Assembly: GCA_963854835.1 (NCBI GenBank)
Contig: OY978525.1
Coordinates: forward strand, 16,214,309-16,278,308
DNA from: Megamerina dolium
Taxonomy: Eukaryota > Arthropoda > Insecta > Diptera > Megamerinidae
DNA: 64,000 nt
Direction of reading: 5' to 3'
Part shown: positions 25,094-37,884 of the stretch, in pieces
Position numbering within the stretch: the first letter of the stretch is position 1
Layout: the number at the start of each line of letters is the position of its first letter
Translations under genes and position numbers: made by a program
Notes under the pieces: generated by a model
What the model was told of the DNA's origin: nothing
The model's database searches: none
Seen by the model: only the letters and a program-made list of their open reading frames with translations

Positions 25094-27494
25094 TTTGTAT
25101 GTAAAATCTTGCGACTGCACTGGCTGTCATATCATGCGAATAGAAGAACACGCTCCAGTCAAGAAGTATTTGTAGCCGGTGCCGACAAAGAAGAAGACCT
25201 AACCATACATATAATGCCAAGTACTGGAGGTCCTGTCAACACTTTGAATTATCTGTTGTGATGCTTTTATAGTGCTCAAAATCGATTTTAGGTTGTACGA
25301 GTATTAGTCAAATAAGCAAGTAAGTAATTTAAGTTGGAAGGGAATTTCCAAAATATATACATTTAATATTTAAAATTGATACAATTTTTATATAAAATTT
25401 TTAATTTTTCATTTCTCAAAAATATGAACTTTTTTTATGAATAAATATATATTTGTATAAAACACCGTCATGATTCCTTTAGAATACACAAACTCGTATT
25501 TTAAATGAATATATCACTTCATCTTTAATTGATGATTTATTAGTACGTATACTGATAATATTTAATTAATATATTTATATTGATTAATTAGTTTATTTAA
25601 AGTACAAAAAAATTTTTTTTTTAAGAAACTTACCACAAATAAATGTGAATATCCCAAATGATATTGTAAGCAATCCGCAGACAAAAAAAATCCTTCGTAT
25701 ATTAACCTTTTAATATTAATTCAAAAAGGCGACTGACTGATTGACTGGCTGTGAAATAAGAGTTTATTGATTAAAACAAAAATGTTTTTAATGTTTTTCA
25801 AATTACACGAATTATTTTTAAATTCATAAAACACGTTTAACGAAGTAATTTTGACAACAACAACAAAAAGATAAATAAAAATAACAAAGAAAATTGCCGA
25901 ATAAATTTTTTAAATTATAATCACGCATGAAAGTTGTACTTTTAAGGGAAACCCATTTTAATATAATTACAACGATCAAACACGAAAACACAACAACTGC
26001 GAGTAACGTGACGATATGTAGTGATACATAGAGGCGTTTTTTGTTTTTTTTTTTTTTGTTCGTTTCGTATTGATGCCCTTCTAAGCACCTGCATACAGCA
26101 ATTAAAGCGCGACGTTTTCAAATAATAACAGAAAATATTAAAAGAGAAAAAAATGAAGTAAAAAAAAATGTAAGGCAAAAAAAAAACAAAAAAAATAAAA
26201 AAAAAACCAAAAACAAGAAAAAGACAATGAACGTTTATAACGTTTAGCAGGCACACACACTAATTACGCGTTGCTTACGAAGGATTGCAAACGAACGGAA
26301 CGTACAGCAAAGAAATGTCAATGCATGTGTGTGTGTTTCTATATATACAGTTGAATGGATATGAATACCTTCGGAAATTGAATCGGAAAGACCAAAGCGG
26401 TACGCAGCACAAATGTTACTGAAAATTGTCAACAACGAAGTTTGGCGTTATGTGGTCGCAACGAGCAAAATAACAAAAAAGCAACAACAACAGCAATAAT
26501 AAATATGAAATGAAATGCCAACAGCAACAGTAACAATAATATTGATAGGAAAGAAGTCATAATGGCAAACTAAATAGTATCACAATAGAGTGCACGATAC
26601 ACGTATGCCACACACTCTTATACATACATTCAGCCAAGTACAATCCATACACACACACGATATCGATTTGATAATTTTTGCGCGAGACTTTTATTTATTT
26701 ATTATTTTATTATCATTATTAGTTTTTGCCTTTTTTCTTTTTCTTATTTTACTTTTCCCTTTATTATTATTATTTTTTTCTTTGCATTTATCATATTGCC
26801 ATTATTGCTGCTACCGTTGCCGCTGTTGTCGCTGCCATTGTAATACAATTTGGTGGTTGTTATTATTTTTGTTGAATTTTTTTTTTTTGTTTTTTTTTTT
26901 TACCCATACATACTCGTATGAATTTGTTAATGAAATGTCAATTAAACGATAATCGTATATACATAAGTGCATATGCGTTCACTGACTATGCGTGCCTAAT
27001 TTTAAGTGACATATGGAGATACCTACATCATAGTGGATTTCTATATATACGGCTAGTAGTCGTATGAAGAATGTGTAAGAATTTGTCTATAGGCACACAT
27101 ACGCACTTATGTACTTATGTACACGTATGTAATAGACATTCATATGAATGCTTATGGGTGAATAGATAAACGAAAGTTACAATTACAAGTTTATAAACCT
27201 ACTCTATGGTGATGTATTTGGTATGAGTTTATATATATGGAGGGATATTTGCTGTAAACGCAATCAACTGAAGCTTCTAGAATCTTGTGTATACTCTTAA
27301 TATGTTTGAGATTACGAAAAAAATCGCTTCTGTGATCGCATTTTGGAGTTGCAGCATTTAAAAGTAGTATTCAAAAATTTCAAATGGTGTTCAATATCTC
27401 TAATATGGGAATTCTGGAAATGTCTGCTACATTTTCAAGTGAAAATCAAAAATTAAATAATTAAAATTTTTCAATAATCACCTTTGAGACCCTT
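25094..27494. other. AT-rich intergenic region
   Basis: No gene recognised. About 25095-25240 contains a GC-richer block (ctgcactggctgtcatatca) that may be a further repeat fragment of unknown type. Long A/T homopolymers at 26040-26210 and 26690-26900 generate spurious hydrophobic ORFs. Confidence 0.4.
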
Positions 27495-28808
27495 AAACAT
27501 AATGGATCGACTGTTCGTCGGCTTCAAGAAAGCATTCGACACACTTAAGCGTAACTCCCCTGAAATTAATCCGCGTCATAATATACGAGAACTCCGAACT
27601 GGCAGTTCTTCATAATGGCAGCATCAGTAATTCGTTCACCACAAACGCTGGAGTACGGCAGGGCTGTCCTCTCTGCTCGCTTCTCTCCGCCATTGTGCTG
27701 CATGACGTCAACGAAAGCCTCACCCAGCACAAAAGAACTGACATTATGTGGAATCTCACACGGCAACTTGAGAACTTGAACTTTGCCGATGACATTTGTC
27801 TCCTCGCTCACAAATTCTCCGATATGCAAGCGAAGGCGAACAATTTAGTCGCGCTGGTATGCACTGTCGGACTAGAGATAAATAATGCAAAGACCAAAGC
27901 CATGAGAATCAATCACTCCATGACTGACGGCTGTGCAATTGATTTCGTCGAGAGCTTCTGCTAACCTCTGCTATATGCACAATATCAACAGACGGAGCGG
28001 AGCCGAGGCGGATGCTAACTGCAGAGCGGCATTTGGATGGCTAAAATCGGTATGGGCAAATTTCCCAATCGCCAGACGCACGAAAATGCGAATATTCTCC
28101 GTATGCGTGAAATCGACGCTACTGCACATGGAAGCGAAACATCGATGATCTCGAACTCCATCACGCAGAGACTTCATGCTTTCGTCAACAAGTATTTGAG
28201 TATCATATGTAGAATATTCTGGGCTAAGCATAACAAATATTTGTTCTTTCAAACCGTATCCACCTGTCGGCAAGCAATTGGCAATTCTTCCGGCAGTAAC
28301 AATTAGCCATGAAAAAGCTTCTAAAAGAACTCTGTGACAAAGCTCAAAAAAGTGATGTCGCAAGAGTTCTGCCGTTCCGAACCGGCTAAAATAAGTAGGT
28401 CCCTTCTAATACTGTCCAAAATTTAACTCGCACAACAGTAATGGAAGGGAAGCTCGGCCAAAGAACCCTTCGGGGCTTTAAGTGGCACATATTTATTTAT
28501 TTTAACACAATTTCCAACTAGGCTCTATGGCGTCTAACCAACGAGAGGAACCTATACTGAACCAGATTAAGCGTAGTAAGTGGCGCTGGATTGGCCACAT
28601 GCTAAGAAAGCAGCCAGAAAGCATCACGAGAATTTCGCTCGAATGGTACCAGCAAGGGATCAGAAGCCGCGGATGGCCAAAAAACACTTGGAGAAGGTCA
28701 ACTGTGCGGAATCTAGCTGACGTCAACATTACATGGGATGGCGCTAGAACAACAGCCCAGCATCGTGTGCGTTGGAGAAGCCTTGTGGAGGCCCTATACT
28801 CCAATTAG
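27495..28808 (+). mobile_element. LINE (endonuclease-reverse transcriptase type) remnant split by a SINE
   Basis: Plus-strand RT pieces: RLFVGFKKAFDTLKRN (motif A region, about 27507), a GVRQGCPLCSLLSAIVLHD-like block with frame change near 27650, then QLENLNFADDICLLAHKFSD holding the FADD motif, and GLEINNAKTKAMRINHS. After further frame changes comes INRRSGAEADANCR. The C-terminal part lies beyond the inserted SINE at 28527-28808: EEPILNQIKRSKWRWIGHML, ISLEWYQQGIRSRGWPKNTW and WRSLVEALYSN. Several stops; inactive. Confidence 0.78.
28226..28497 (+). mobile_element. SINE copy e, nested in the LINE
   Basis: Starts within the SINE body at gcataacaaata, lacking the tRNA-like head, and runs to cacatatttatttatttta. 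It splits the RT C-terminal region of the LINE at 27.5-28.8 kb. Confidence 0.8.
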
Positions 28809-28930
28809 TTGAGATAAAGGAGAACAAAATGATATAATGGTATAAGGTGCTTCTAAATGGTGAGAGTAATTATCATGAGAATGTTGACATTTTGATGTGA
28901 GAATTCTCAAGTAGTATATGCAGTCTCACT

Positions 28931-29270
28931 GGTATCGGTAGCTCAGTGGTTACTGCATTCGCCTTCTGATCTGTAGATCGTGGGTTCGATTGACGACTGA
29001 AGCAGAATTTCAACATCGAAAAGATTTTTCTTTCAAACGATACCCACCTCTCAGCAAGCAATTGGTAATTCTTAGAGCAGCAACAATTTGCCATGAAAAG
29101 TTTCTAAAAGGGCTCTGTGGCAAAGAAGAGTGATGTTGCTATTCGGCACCGGCTACCATAAGTAGATCCCTTTTAATGTTGTCCAAAATTTTACACGCAC
29201 AACAGTACTGGAAGAGAAGCTCAGCCAAAATGACCCTCGTTGCCACATAATTATTTTTTTGTTGTTATAG
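28931..29270 (+). mobile_element. SINE copy f, full length
   Basis: tRNA-like head with box A TAGCTCAGTGG (28939-28949) and box B GGTTCGATTGA (28983-28993), then the common body and an A/T-rich tail. Flanks agtctcact (28922-28930) and agtcttact (29271-29279) match at 8 of 9 positions and look like a slightly diverged target duplication. Confidence 0.85.
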
Positions 29271-29404
29271 AGTCTTACTTCAGAATGCTATTTAGATGAT
29301 GAATATGATCGAAAGGCTTTCCCATTTTGATACGCCATCTGACTTTTGTGAGGTTACATGCAAATATACGTGATGCTGCTACAACAACAACAACAACTAA
29401 TAGT

Positions 29405-30035
29405 TGGTCAACGTAATTTGATACATTTTGCATCGTAATTTCGAAAAATAATAAGTCTGAAGTTGCAATCCTTGGTCCAGACCTCGGAAGTAATCCAGGA
29501 GTCCGAAGTCTATTCCGCGGCGAAGACCCGATTGCAGCTTGCCCCTCTCCCGCGTAACATACGTAGTGGCCTACGCCCATTTGATGGGCATGTGAGTCAC
29601 CTGAGCATGATTTAAGCTCGAGTACGCATTGGGCGGCTCTGAATTCACTGCATCGACGCGCGGTGGAGGGGTCATGCTCATAACATCGTGCTAGGGGGTC
29701 ACCCACCGCCAATAGCAGACTGCGAACAACAGCTCCCTAGATCCGCTCATGCCACTTTGCCGCAGCTAAGATCTGGATGGAGCATTTATCTGAAATGCTA
29801 CATGCACCGGCTGGCTGATACAATTCCAGACCGATGCCCGCGGTGCCAACAGAGCCCGCACGACACCCATCATATTTTTGCCTGCCCCAGAAGGCCTACC
29901 AGTTTGGCCCATTCTGCACTGTGGACGCACCCCCTGGAGGCTGCCGTCTTCCTGGAGCTATCGATGTGAACAACAACTACTCAAGCTGATTTACATACAT
30001 ATTCGTGATTTCGAAATCGCTGTCTGTTACAACAA
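29405..30035 (+). mobile_element. LINE 3' end with C-terminal zinc motif and CAA tail
   Basis: The ORF at 29688-29969 reads VLGG-like MLGGHPPPIADCEQQLPRSA, LPQLRSGWSIYLK, then CPRCQQSPHDTHHIFACPR, WTHPLEAAVFLEL and a stop, the same C-terminal arrangement as at 22 kb but a different subfamily. 29460-29687 is probably degenerate LINE sequence. The element ends in ctgttacaacaacaa. The flanking sequence caacaacaactaatagttg occurs on both sides (29387-29405 and 30033-30051), consistent with a target duplication. Confidence 0.7.
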
Positions 30036-30051
30036 CAACTAATAGTTGCGT

Positions 30052-30953
30052 TAAACAATATTATGATTATCTAATCGTTAATGAATGGGCGATTCTTTTG
30101 AATATATCTAATATCTATTTGAAAGGTAAATGAAATTGAAAATGAAGAGAGTTTATAAAGAAATACCTTTTTTATAATTGGTTTTTTTTTTGCATTGAAG
30201 ATTATCTATAATTATCTTTGTTCGTTTTTTTTTTTTGCTCACAAATGATAAGCATGTTGTTAGGATTGGACAACTCCTAATGGTACCGCCCATAAAAACA
30301 AAATGAGAATATGTTATAACTTGAGAACTACTCGCATATGATAAATACATGCAGATACACACATATAAGACATTAACTTCCATAGTATGACAAGTTTATT
30401 TGTTCTTATAAAGAAATTTTTTAAATGATAACATTTTTTATAGCAGACTTTATTATGTTTCTTAGTTATAAATAATACAAGTTTATTATACAATGTAGTC
30501 CACTAAATTCATTCGAATAAAATAAAGTGCTACTATACTCAAATGGACTTGGCCAACTTAAAAATAAAAACTCAATAAAAAATCAGCTAATTGATAACTA
30601 GAAAAATACAAGGAAAAAAAAAAGAACAAGTCTGAACATTATTGCAATAAAAATTTAATAAAAAATACGACAAAAACCATCTAAACTTATTGTGGATATT
30701 ATCTCAAGATGAGTAGAATTCGAAGCTCCAACAATAATCACCAAAATAATTTGACTTTCGCGATGATTTACAAATATATTGAGTTATAATAAAATTTTCT
30801 TTACAAAATATTTTCCTTGTATATTACTACTCATATATTTTCAAGTACACTGATCTATTAACATTTTAGGATATTTCTCAAAAGTATGGCATCTTCATTG
30901 TAAGTACCCATAAGTTGGAATATTCTAGTAAAATATTAAAATTTTACTATACG
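30052..30953. other. AT-rich intergenic region
   Basis: Nothing recognised on either strand. Confidence 0.4.
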
Positions 30954-30955
30954 TA

Positions 30956-32016
30956 CGGTGACCAGATGTCCTGAGGCATAATTTCGATATTATGATATCG
31001 ATATGATTTTTAATTTTGAACAAATACTATGAAATTTGAGGCTTTTGAATTATAAAATGCAAGTCTTATTGACATTGTTGTTGTTGTTGTTGTTGTTGTA
31101 TGGAAATACGTGGTCGACCACGTGATCGAGTGCTTCCGGCACGTAGACCCATCTAAATTTTTGGTTAAGCGACCAATATGTACGACACTCTAAATGAAGA
31201 TTTTCGGTTATATTCGATATTATCGCCTTGTTTTTTGGACTTTTTTTTTAATAATTTCTGTCAACATTACATTCTTTTCAGTACATGGAAAAATAATCGA
31301 ATATAGCGAACAGTAAATTCACAAGATTAGAAAAAATATTTAAAAATTAAACTTCTAATTAAACTTTAGAAAACCCTCAACTATTCGATTGGACTTAAAT
31401 AGACCATTATCGGGTTACATGTATCATTTAAAAATAAATAATTCGATCATTTTCCAACCGATTATTCTCATGGAGAAAATATGAAAGCTCGGAATATTTA
31501 TATGGAATATCATGCACTTGAATAATATTAACATTTTTAACAAACCATTTCAAAAAGTTGTTGTTATAATAAAAAAAAATCGAAATGTTGTCTTCTTGTT
31601 GTAAAAAATTCAGAAATTGATTGGATAAATGAATGATTTGTTGATTGTTCAATGATGCAAATGATCCGATAATGGCATTTAATGATAAATCGATCGATTT
31701 TTTTATGAACTTGCCCTTCAGCCTTCACTAAGTGATTTCAAACGTACATTCAATTTCTTTTTGTATGTATATTCGTAGGAATGATTCTTAGTGAAGTTGA
31801 GAGTTTTTTAAATTTTCTCATATAACTTATTGGTTTAAAAAAAATCATACAAAAAAATTATTTGTCAAAAGCAAAATAATTATTTGCTCCAATAGAAAAG
31901 AAAAATCAAAGCTTTGCCAACAATTTAAAGATCAAAGATATACTTTTTTTCATTTTTGACTACTCACGTAGTGTTGTGCGATAGTTAGTAATTGATGAAA
32001 GGACATCTGGTCACCG
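30956..32016. mobile_element. Unclassified 1061-bp element with 17-bp terminal inverted repeats
   Basis: Left end cggtgaccagatgtcct and right end its exact complement, flanked by TA at 30954-30955 and 32017-32018. No transposase ORF visible inside. The interior contains a (TTG)n tract (31074-31099) and the palindrome-like tggtcgaccacg at 31110-31121. TA flanks suggest a non-autonomous element of the Tc1/mariner superfamily, but the family is not known to me. Confidence 0.7.
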
Positions 32017-32018
32017 TA

Positions 32019-33449
32019 TCGCCAAGTCATTAAATACTGGGACCATTGTAAATGCAAAAAGAAGAGATAGCTTTTATTGAACAGTTACAAATCTGTAATT
32101 TTTAATATTAATTTCTACATATCTTACGCTTACTTTTAATACAACTTGGTAATAGAAAATAATATCTCGTTATTTCTTTTTTTTTTCTCTCTCATCATCT
32201 CCCTCTTGTTTCACTCATGGGTTTTAAAGCTATACATATGCCTATATATTCATAAATATGTACATATGTATGCATTTATATAACACAGCCACAATTTGTT
32301 ACCTTATCAGCAACAACAGCAACAGCAACAACAACAATAACAACTATATTATCAACAACACCAATGAAAAGATTAAAATTCCAATAAAATTATGCAGCAT
32401 ATATAATGTATCTATATATATATTTTTTTTATATAAATTTTCTAAAAGAGACAAAAAAAACAAAACAAAAACTACAATAACAACGATGAAGCTTTCTTTT
32501 TTTACAAGACTTTTTCCAAACATGTGCTAATTAAGAAGAAGAGGAAGACGACTAAAAAGACAATCACAATAACAACGATATCGCTAACATAGCAACAATA
32601 ACAACAACAACAACAACAACTCCATAAATACTCGTATTTACATGCAGACATATCATACTATGCATCCCATATACACATGGGGTACACCTTGCTTATTCAC
32701 CTTTAAAAATGCTCAAAACTGTTCTGACTGACATTATTTGCATAATAAATTAGTTTTACAATGTAAATTGATTTTGGTCGTTAACGTTGTTGTTATTGTT
32801 GTTGTTGGTTTTAGTCACTTTTATTTTTAATTTTAATATTTTTTTTTTCATTTTTTCCGTAATTTTTTTTTTCGTTTATTTTTCTATTTATTTATTTAGT
32901 TTTTTTTTTTTTTTTGTATATGAACACGTTTCTTTACCGTTTTATAATTTTCTTTTTTGTTTCGTATGTCTGTAAATTGTCCAACTCTCTTTTCTTCGAT
33001 AGCAGCGCATGCGCAACCGACCACTTTTGTTGGTATGTATTGTCTCTTGAACGTTTCAAACACGACTCATCGTTGCTGTCTTTGAAATATTTTCAATTTG
33101 CAACAAATTCACAATGAGAAATATTTCTGTTTGCGTTTTTTGTTGTATTTTTATTCGTAACTGGCTTTTGCCTGTATTTCTGAGAGTAGCAATATTGTTG
33201 TCTTTCAAGTTTTCATGCACCCACAAATTATGCGAGTACATATTGAATTTGTAGGTACTTTTTTCGATTGTTTTTTGTATTATTTGTTTTGTTTTTTGTA
33301 TGTGAATTTTAAATAGCACAATAGAAGCTTTTGTGTCAATCAATAGAGACCCAAGTGGAAATTTATTTATATTTTGAGAGAGAGTGGGGTATTGATAGTA
33401 ATTCAATATAAATGCTTACAAGTTCTTTCGTATGCAACGAGACATATAG
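32019..33449. other. AT-rich intergenic region with CAA repeats
   Basis: No gene recognised. CAA/CAG-rich tracts at 32309-32345 and 32589-32621 and T-rich runs at 32840-32915 account for the ORFs found here. Confidence 0.4.
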
Positions 33450-33451
33450 TA

Positions 33452-33863
33452 CAGGGTGATTGTGCAGCAATTTTCTTTTTGGCAACACTGTTTTTGGCAG
33501 CTCAGCTGTTTTCGTGTAACATGTTACTGTCAAACATGTTCAGTTTGGTCTATAATTTAACCATGAATCGACTTAAAAATGAACAACGCTTGCAGATTAT
33601 TGAATTTGATTATCAAAATTCATGCTCTATTCATTCATTAATTTTATGATCAGTTTGGGCGACCTTCTGAGGCGGCTATTCAGAATCTTGTGACTAAATT
33701 TCGCACCAAATTGAAGCGCAGCCGCGGTCAACATTTACATGAAATCATCTTTAAACATTGAATTATATAGATCGTTCTATCAACTCAAATAAAGATTTCA
33801 TACATTTCTCTAAATTCTGTTTTTTTTTTAATCAAATCCGAAGGCTCTTAAAAAAACACTCGG
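33452..33863 (+). mobile_element. 412-bp deletion derivative of the second DD41D mariner lineage
   Basis: Flanked by TA (33450-33451 and 33864-33865). The first about 200 bp match the start of the element at 11026, including MNRLKNEQRLQIIEF. A piece around gtttgggcgaccttctgagg follows, then a junction near 33713 joins directly to the C-terminal coding end and 3' non-coding region. Terminal repeats are short and imperfect: cagggtgattgtg against ccgagtgtttttt. A natural MITE-like derivative that still shows its parentage. Confidence 0.82.
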
Positions 33864-33865
33864 TA

Positions 33866-35062
33866 TAAGTTTGGGGAAAAAAATCCAATAATTCGGAAAC
33901 AAATCAGTATTAATAATCATAAATGATTTTCAGGAGACTAATAAGAAATAATTTACTATGAGCTGCTTCCATATGACCAATGATTAAATTCGGATTACTA
34001 TTAACAATAGGACCGTTTGAAAAACAAATCCATGCCACACACACCAAAAGTGTCTCGCCAGAATGACCGATAGCTTGTTTGGGAAGTTTTAATACATCCA
34101 CTTTGTAGTCAAAACCTGGTACCAAGCAGTTATTATAATTTTTTATCATTTCAAAACTTCCTTAGTGTTAAGAACAATAATATTTTGAAAATCTGCTAGT
34201 TAAGTTTGTCCCCAATAGAATCCAGGGAAATTTTACACTGACAGAACAGAAGGAAAATATTTCTCTCTGTTTTACCAGGTTTTCCGAAATAAACTTTTTG
34301 AAGAAACTAGAAAAGTTTGAGACGTAATTTTCACACATTAGCTCGTCGGCTTCAATTATTCCGGTCATGCTCGCTAATAAGTATTATATCATTAAAATAA
34401 TATTAATACTGATTTGTGACTGTGTCTTCTGCCTAAAAGAGTTATCGTTGTTGATTTTTAAGATAGTCATGGAGTTATATATGTGAAATGGGGCCTTCAA
34501 AATGGAAAATCCATAATACACATTATTACTTAACATGCTCAAGGCAGAAATTGTGAAAAGTGGCCACATTTAAAACGTCGTCTCGAACCTCAGCGGGAAA
34601 AACCAACGACCGCTCTTCTTGCTCATCAGTTCTAGTTCCAGCGGCTATTTTTTTTTTTTTTTTGGTTTCCTAAGAACAGAGAACAGAGATGTTCATCAAA
34701 AACACGGAGGACATAACTCTCGTAAACAATAATTTTACAGAATCACCAGATAATAGGTCCGTTCGCGTACGTTACGGTTTTTACAAATTATTACATATTT
34801 TACTATTTCTTACTGGAAATGTGGTCTCGTACGCCAAAAACCAGTAAAAGAGGGGAAATTAAGAGAGAAAATGATTTCCTCTCTGTGATAATTCTTGCAA
34901 ATTTTTACTGGTAATATTTCTACTAGTAAGAATTCGTAACATAGAAAAAACAGCTGTTCTTACTGGCAAGGGTCAGAACTGAAGGAGTTTGGAAATTACT
35001 AGTAAACCTTACAAATTTTCCGTTCGCGTACTTTTTCACTTTGTTCTCATTTTTAGAGAAGT
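33866..35062. other. Intergenic region without recognisable genes
   Basis: No gene recognised. At 34755-35035 the sequence gttcgcgtac occurs twice in the same orientation (34761 and 35022), and ttactgg/ttactag words recur between; possible repeat of unknown type. Confidence 0.4.
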
Positions 35063-35073
35063 TTTTTCTTACG

Positions 35074-35420
35074 TGGTTAGTGTGTTCGCCTTCTGATCTG
35101 TAGGTCGTGGGTTCAATCCCCGGCTGATGCATAACAAATTTAATATCGAAAAGATTTTTCTTTCGAATGGTACCCACCTGTCGGCAAGCAATTGGCAATT
35201 CTTCCGACAGTAACAACTTGCCATGAAAAAGCTTCTTAAAGAACTCTGTGACAAAGCTCAGAAAAAGTGATGTCACAAGTGTTCTGCTGTTCGGAACCGG
35301 CTAAAATAAGTAGGTCCCTTCTAATACTGTCCAAATTTAAGACGCACAACAGTAATGGAAGAGAAGCTCGGCCAATGAGTCCTTTGGGGCTTTAAGAGCC
35401 ACATATTTATTTATTTTTTA
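35074..35420 (+). mobile_element. SINE copy g, with perfect 11-bp target duplication
   Basis: Starts inside box A (tggttagtgtg), carries box B GGTTCAATCCC, the full body and the tail cacatatttatttatttt. Exact direct repeats tttttcttacg at 35063-35073 and 35421-35431 flank it. Target duplication plus slight 5' truncation is the classical signature of LINE-assisted retroposition and sets the element's exact ends. The low divergence suggests a recent insertion. Confidence 0.9.
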
Positions 35421-35431
35421 TTTTTCTTACG

Positions 35432-37084
35432 CTCTTGAATCGTGTTGATAGAGAAATTTTACTAGTAGAGTAAAGTTAAAGAGATGGGAGTCTCTCGTCA
35501 AGTGTGCAGACTTACAAGGAGGTAATGTAGAATAAAATTGAATTAAAAGAAGAATTCCTTTATCTTTAAAAATAAAATAATAAATAAAAGCTGTTGAAAG
35601 TGACCTTCTGTGTTTTCTAGTTTTTTGGCTGGAGTTGGAGCTGTCTTGACAAAAAATTAAGAAATATTCACTCAATTTTCTTGTTGTCAGATCTTGTTGC
35701 AAGGCCAGATCTTCTAAAATCATTGTAGTTTTTAAAGCAAAAATTCTTGTTTACATATTTTTTTCCAGTTCAATGATTTCACTTTTCACGCACACTGTTG
35801 CACACTGTCACTAAATAATGAACAGGGCTGAAATAAATGGACTGTTTGTTTATATTTTTACTGCACCTTCCTGTAGAAGAAAAACCATCAATTCGAAGAC
35901 TGAAAATTTCATCAAAAGTTTGAAGCGGCTAGATATATTTCATCCTTTATCTCTAACCTGCACTTTGAACGAAACAAAAATGAAAGTCATTTCACTTTGG
36001 ATGATTCCTCCAAGATGAACATTCAAAGAAATAAATAATATAGAAAGGGATGTGAAAATATCGGGATATTTCCATAAATTGCACTACGAAGTGTGTAAAT
36101 TTACATTACTATATTCTGAATTATAATATGCTTACCTTAACTTTTGTGCTCACAAATATACGTAGATGCTACAAACCAATATTCAAATTAATAGCATTAA
36201 AATTTTGCCATACAACACAATATTTTAGTTCACAATGTGAAATGGCCATAGCAGTGAAAAGGCTTGAGAAACTGAAAACTTGTTATTGTTATTATTATGT
36301 ATTATTGTCTTACATGAAAATAGTAGATACCTACTCTGCTGAAAGCTTCACTCTTATCGATGCTAATGCATATAGAAGGCGCGCATAAAATTATCTCACG
36401 CGTACTCGCTCATTCAGTCAGTCAAAAGTAATTTATCATTTTTTTTTTTTGCCAATACGTGTCATATAAAATTATTTACTATTTATGGAAACAAGTATTT
36501 TTTTTTGTTAAATATTTTTTTTTTGGAATTAAAGAATATATATATATTATATAAGCATATGTAGGAAAGCACAAATAAAACAAATAAATAAAACGTGATA
36601 ATTATTATTTATTGTTATTGTTATTGCAAAGTTTAATGTTATTTTTTCTATTTAATTAGCATTTGAAATATTTTGATGACTCATGGACACTATATTCATG
36701 AAATTATGTTTTTAAAGTATTCTCGATGATTTAAAGTTTGTATGAAATCAAATATGTTTCCGTCACAAATTAATTTGTTCAATCGCACACATTTAGCTTT
36801 AGAATAAAGGATTTCTATAAATAAGACCTCCAGTTTATACAATTTGTTTGTTGATTTAGTTTTCCTTCGAAATTTTGTTATTTCGCAGATCTATCCGGTA
36901 CACAAACCATATAAAATTTCATGCCCAGTATTTTTGACAACCCAGCGCCAGAGATATTTGACAAGTCAAAAAATGTACACAATCTGACAATCAGCTGTTT
37001 GTTGCAATATTTTCATTTTTTTTTTTTTGGACAAATTTGTTTTCACAATAAATAGGTATAAATTTGCTGTACATATTTGATAAG
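35432..37084. other. Intergenic region upstream of ND-B14
   Basis: No coding gene recognised. The last about 110 bp before 37085 is likely the promoter and 5' UTR of ND-B14. Confidence 0.4.
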
Positions 37085-37673
37085 ATGGCTGGTCGAGAAG
37101 CAGTTAAGAGAGCCGTACAACAAGTACGTCCCATTTTATCAGTGGATCGTGAAGAAGCACGTAAACGTGCATTAAATTTATATAAAGCATGGTATCGTCA
37201 AATACCATATATTGGTAAGAAATAATACAATTGGCTTCCTCAAATTTAAGACCAATTGTTATGTCATCGGCGAATGTACACCTATATTGTTGTTGCTATT
37301 GTGATAGCGGCAAATCTATGGAATAATTTAATAAGTAATTTCTTTTTTTTCTAATATATTTGCAGTGATGGACTATGATATCCCAATGTCTGTCGAACAA
37401 TGTCGCGAAAAGTTGCGTGAGCAATTTGACAAAACTAAACATGTCAACGATATTCGTGTTATTGATATGTTGGTTATCAAGGTGATAGATAATTTGTACT
37501 GCTAACTCTCTGCATATGATGAATACATGCCTCTTTCATTACAGGGTCAAATGGAACTAAAAGAAACGGTGGAAATATGGAAACAAAAAGGACACATAAT
37601 GCGTTACTGGAAGGAGTCTGAAGAACCAAAACCAACAGATTTCCTTTCGAAATTCATACAAGGTGTTAATTAA
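37085..37673 (+). CDS. ND-B14: NADH dehydrogenase (complex I) accessory subunit B14 / NDUFA6
   Basis: Three coding exons: 37085-37214, 37366-37481 and 37545-37673, joined at GT-AG sites in phase 1 then phase 0, giving 124 residues. The protein starts MAGREAVKRAVQQVRPILSV and carries the LYR-family signature LNLYKAWYRQIP at residues about 30-41. PMSVEQCREKLREQFDKTKH and the C-terminal KGHIMRYWKESEEPKPTDFL follow. NDUFA6 is an LYR-motif accessory subunit of mitochondrial complex I that binds the acyl-carrier protein at the matrix arm. Length fits the family. A poly-A signal AATAAA lies at 37720-37725. The gene is convergent with the zinc-finger gene whose stop is only about 210 bp away. Confidence 0.95.
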
Positions 37674-37884
37674 AATATATAGCTTCATGAAAGCAAAAAG
37701 GCAATCCATCATAATTTCAAATAAAACAATGTGATTCAAGTAATACAAATTCAATTTGTTTATATTCGGAGTAATATTTCAATAATAATGCAATTTCAAT
37801 TAAACAATAACGTTAGTAATATATGGTTCGAACACAATATATACATAATCTTCATTATATATATGTAAAAGTACATTTCACATG

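Noticed and set aside
26590..26952. Leu/Phe-rich ORF resembling a membrane protein
   Set aside because: Produced by T-rich low-complexity sequence; the opposite ORF at 25942-26256 has the same cause.
28931..29000. tRNA-like sequence with boxes A and B
   Set aside because: It is the head of a SINE: the rest of the copy and other copies are present, and no acceptor stem can be closed, so it is not annotated as a tRNA gene. The same applies at 35.1 and 53.3 kb.
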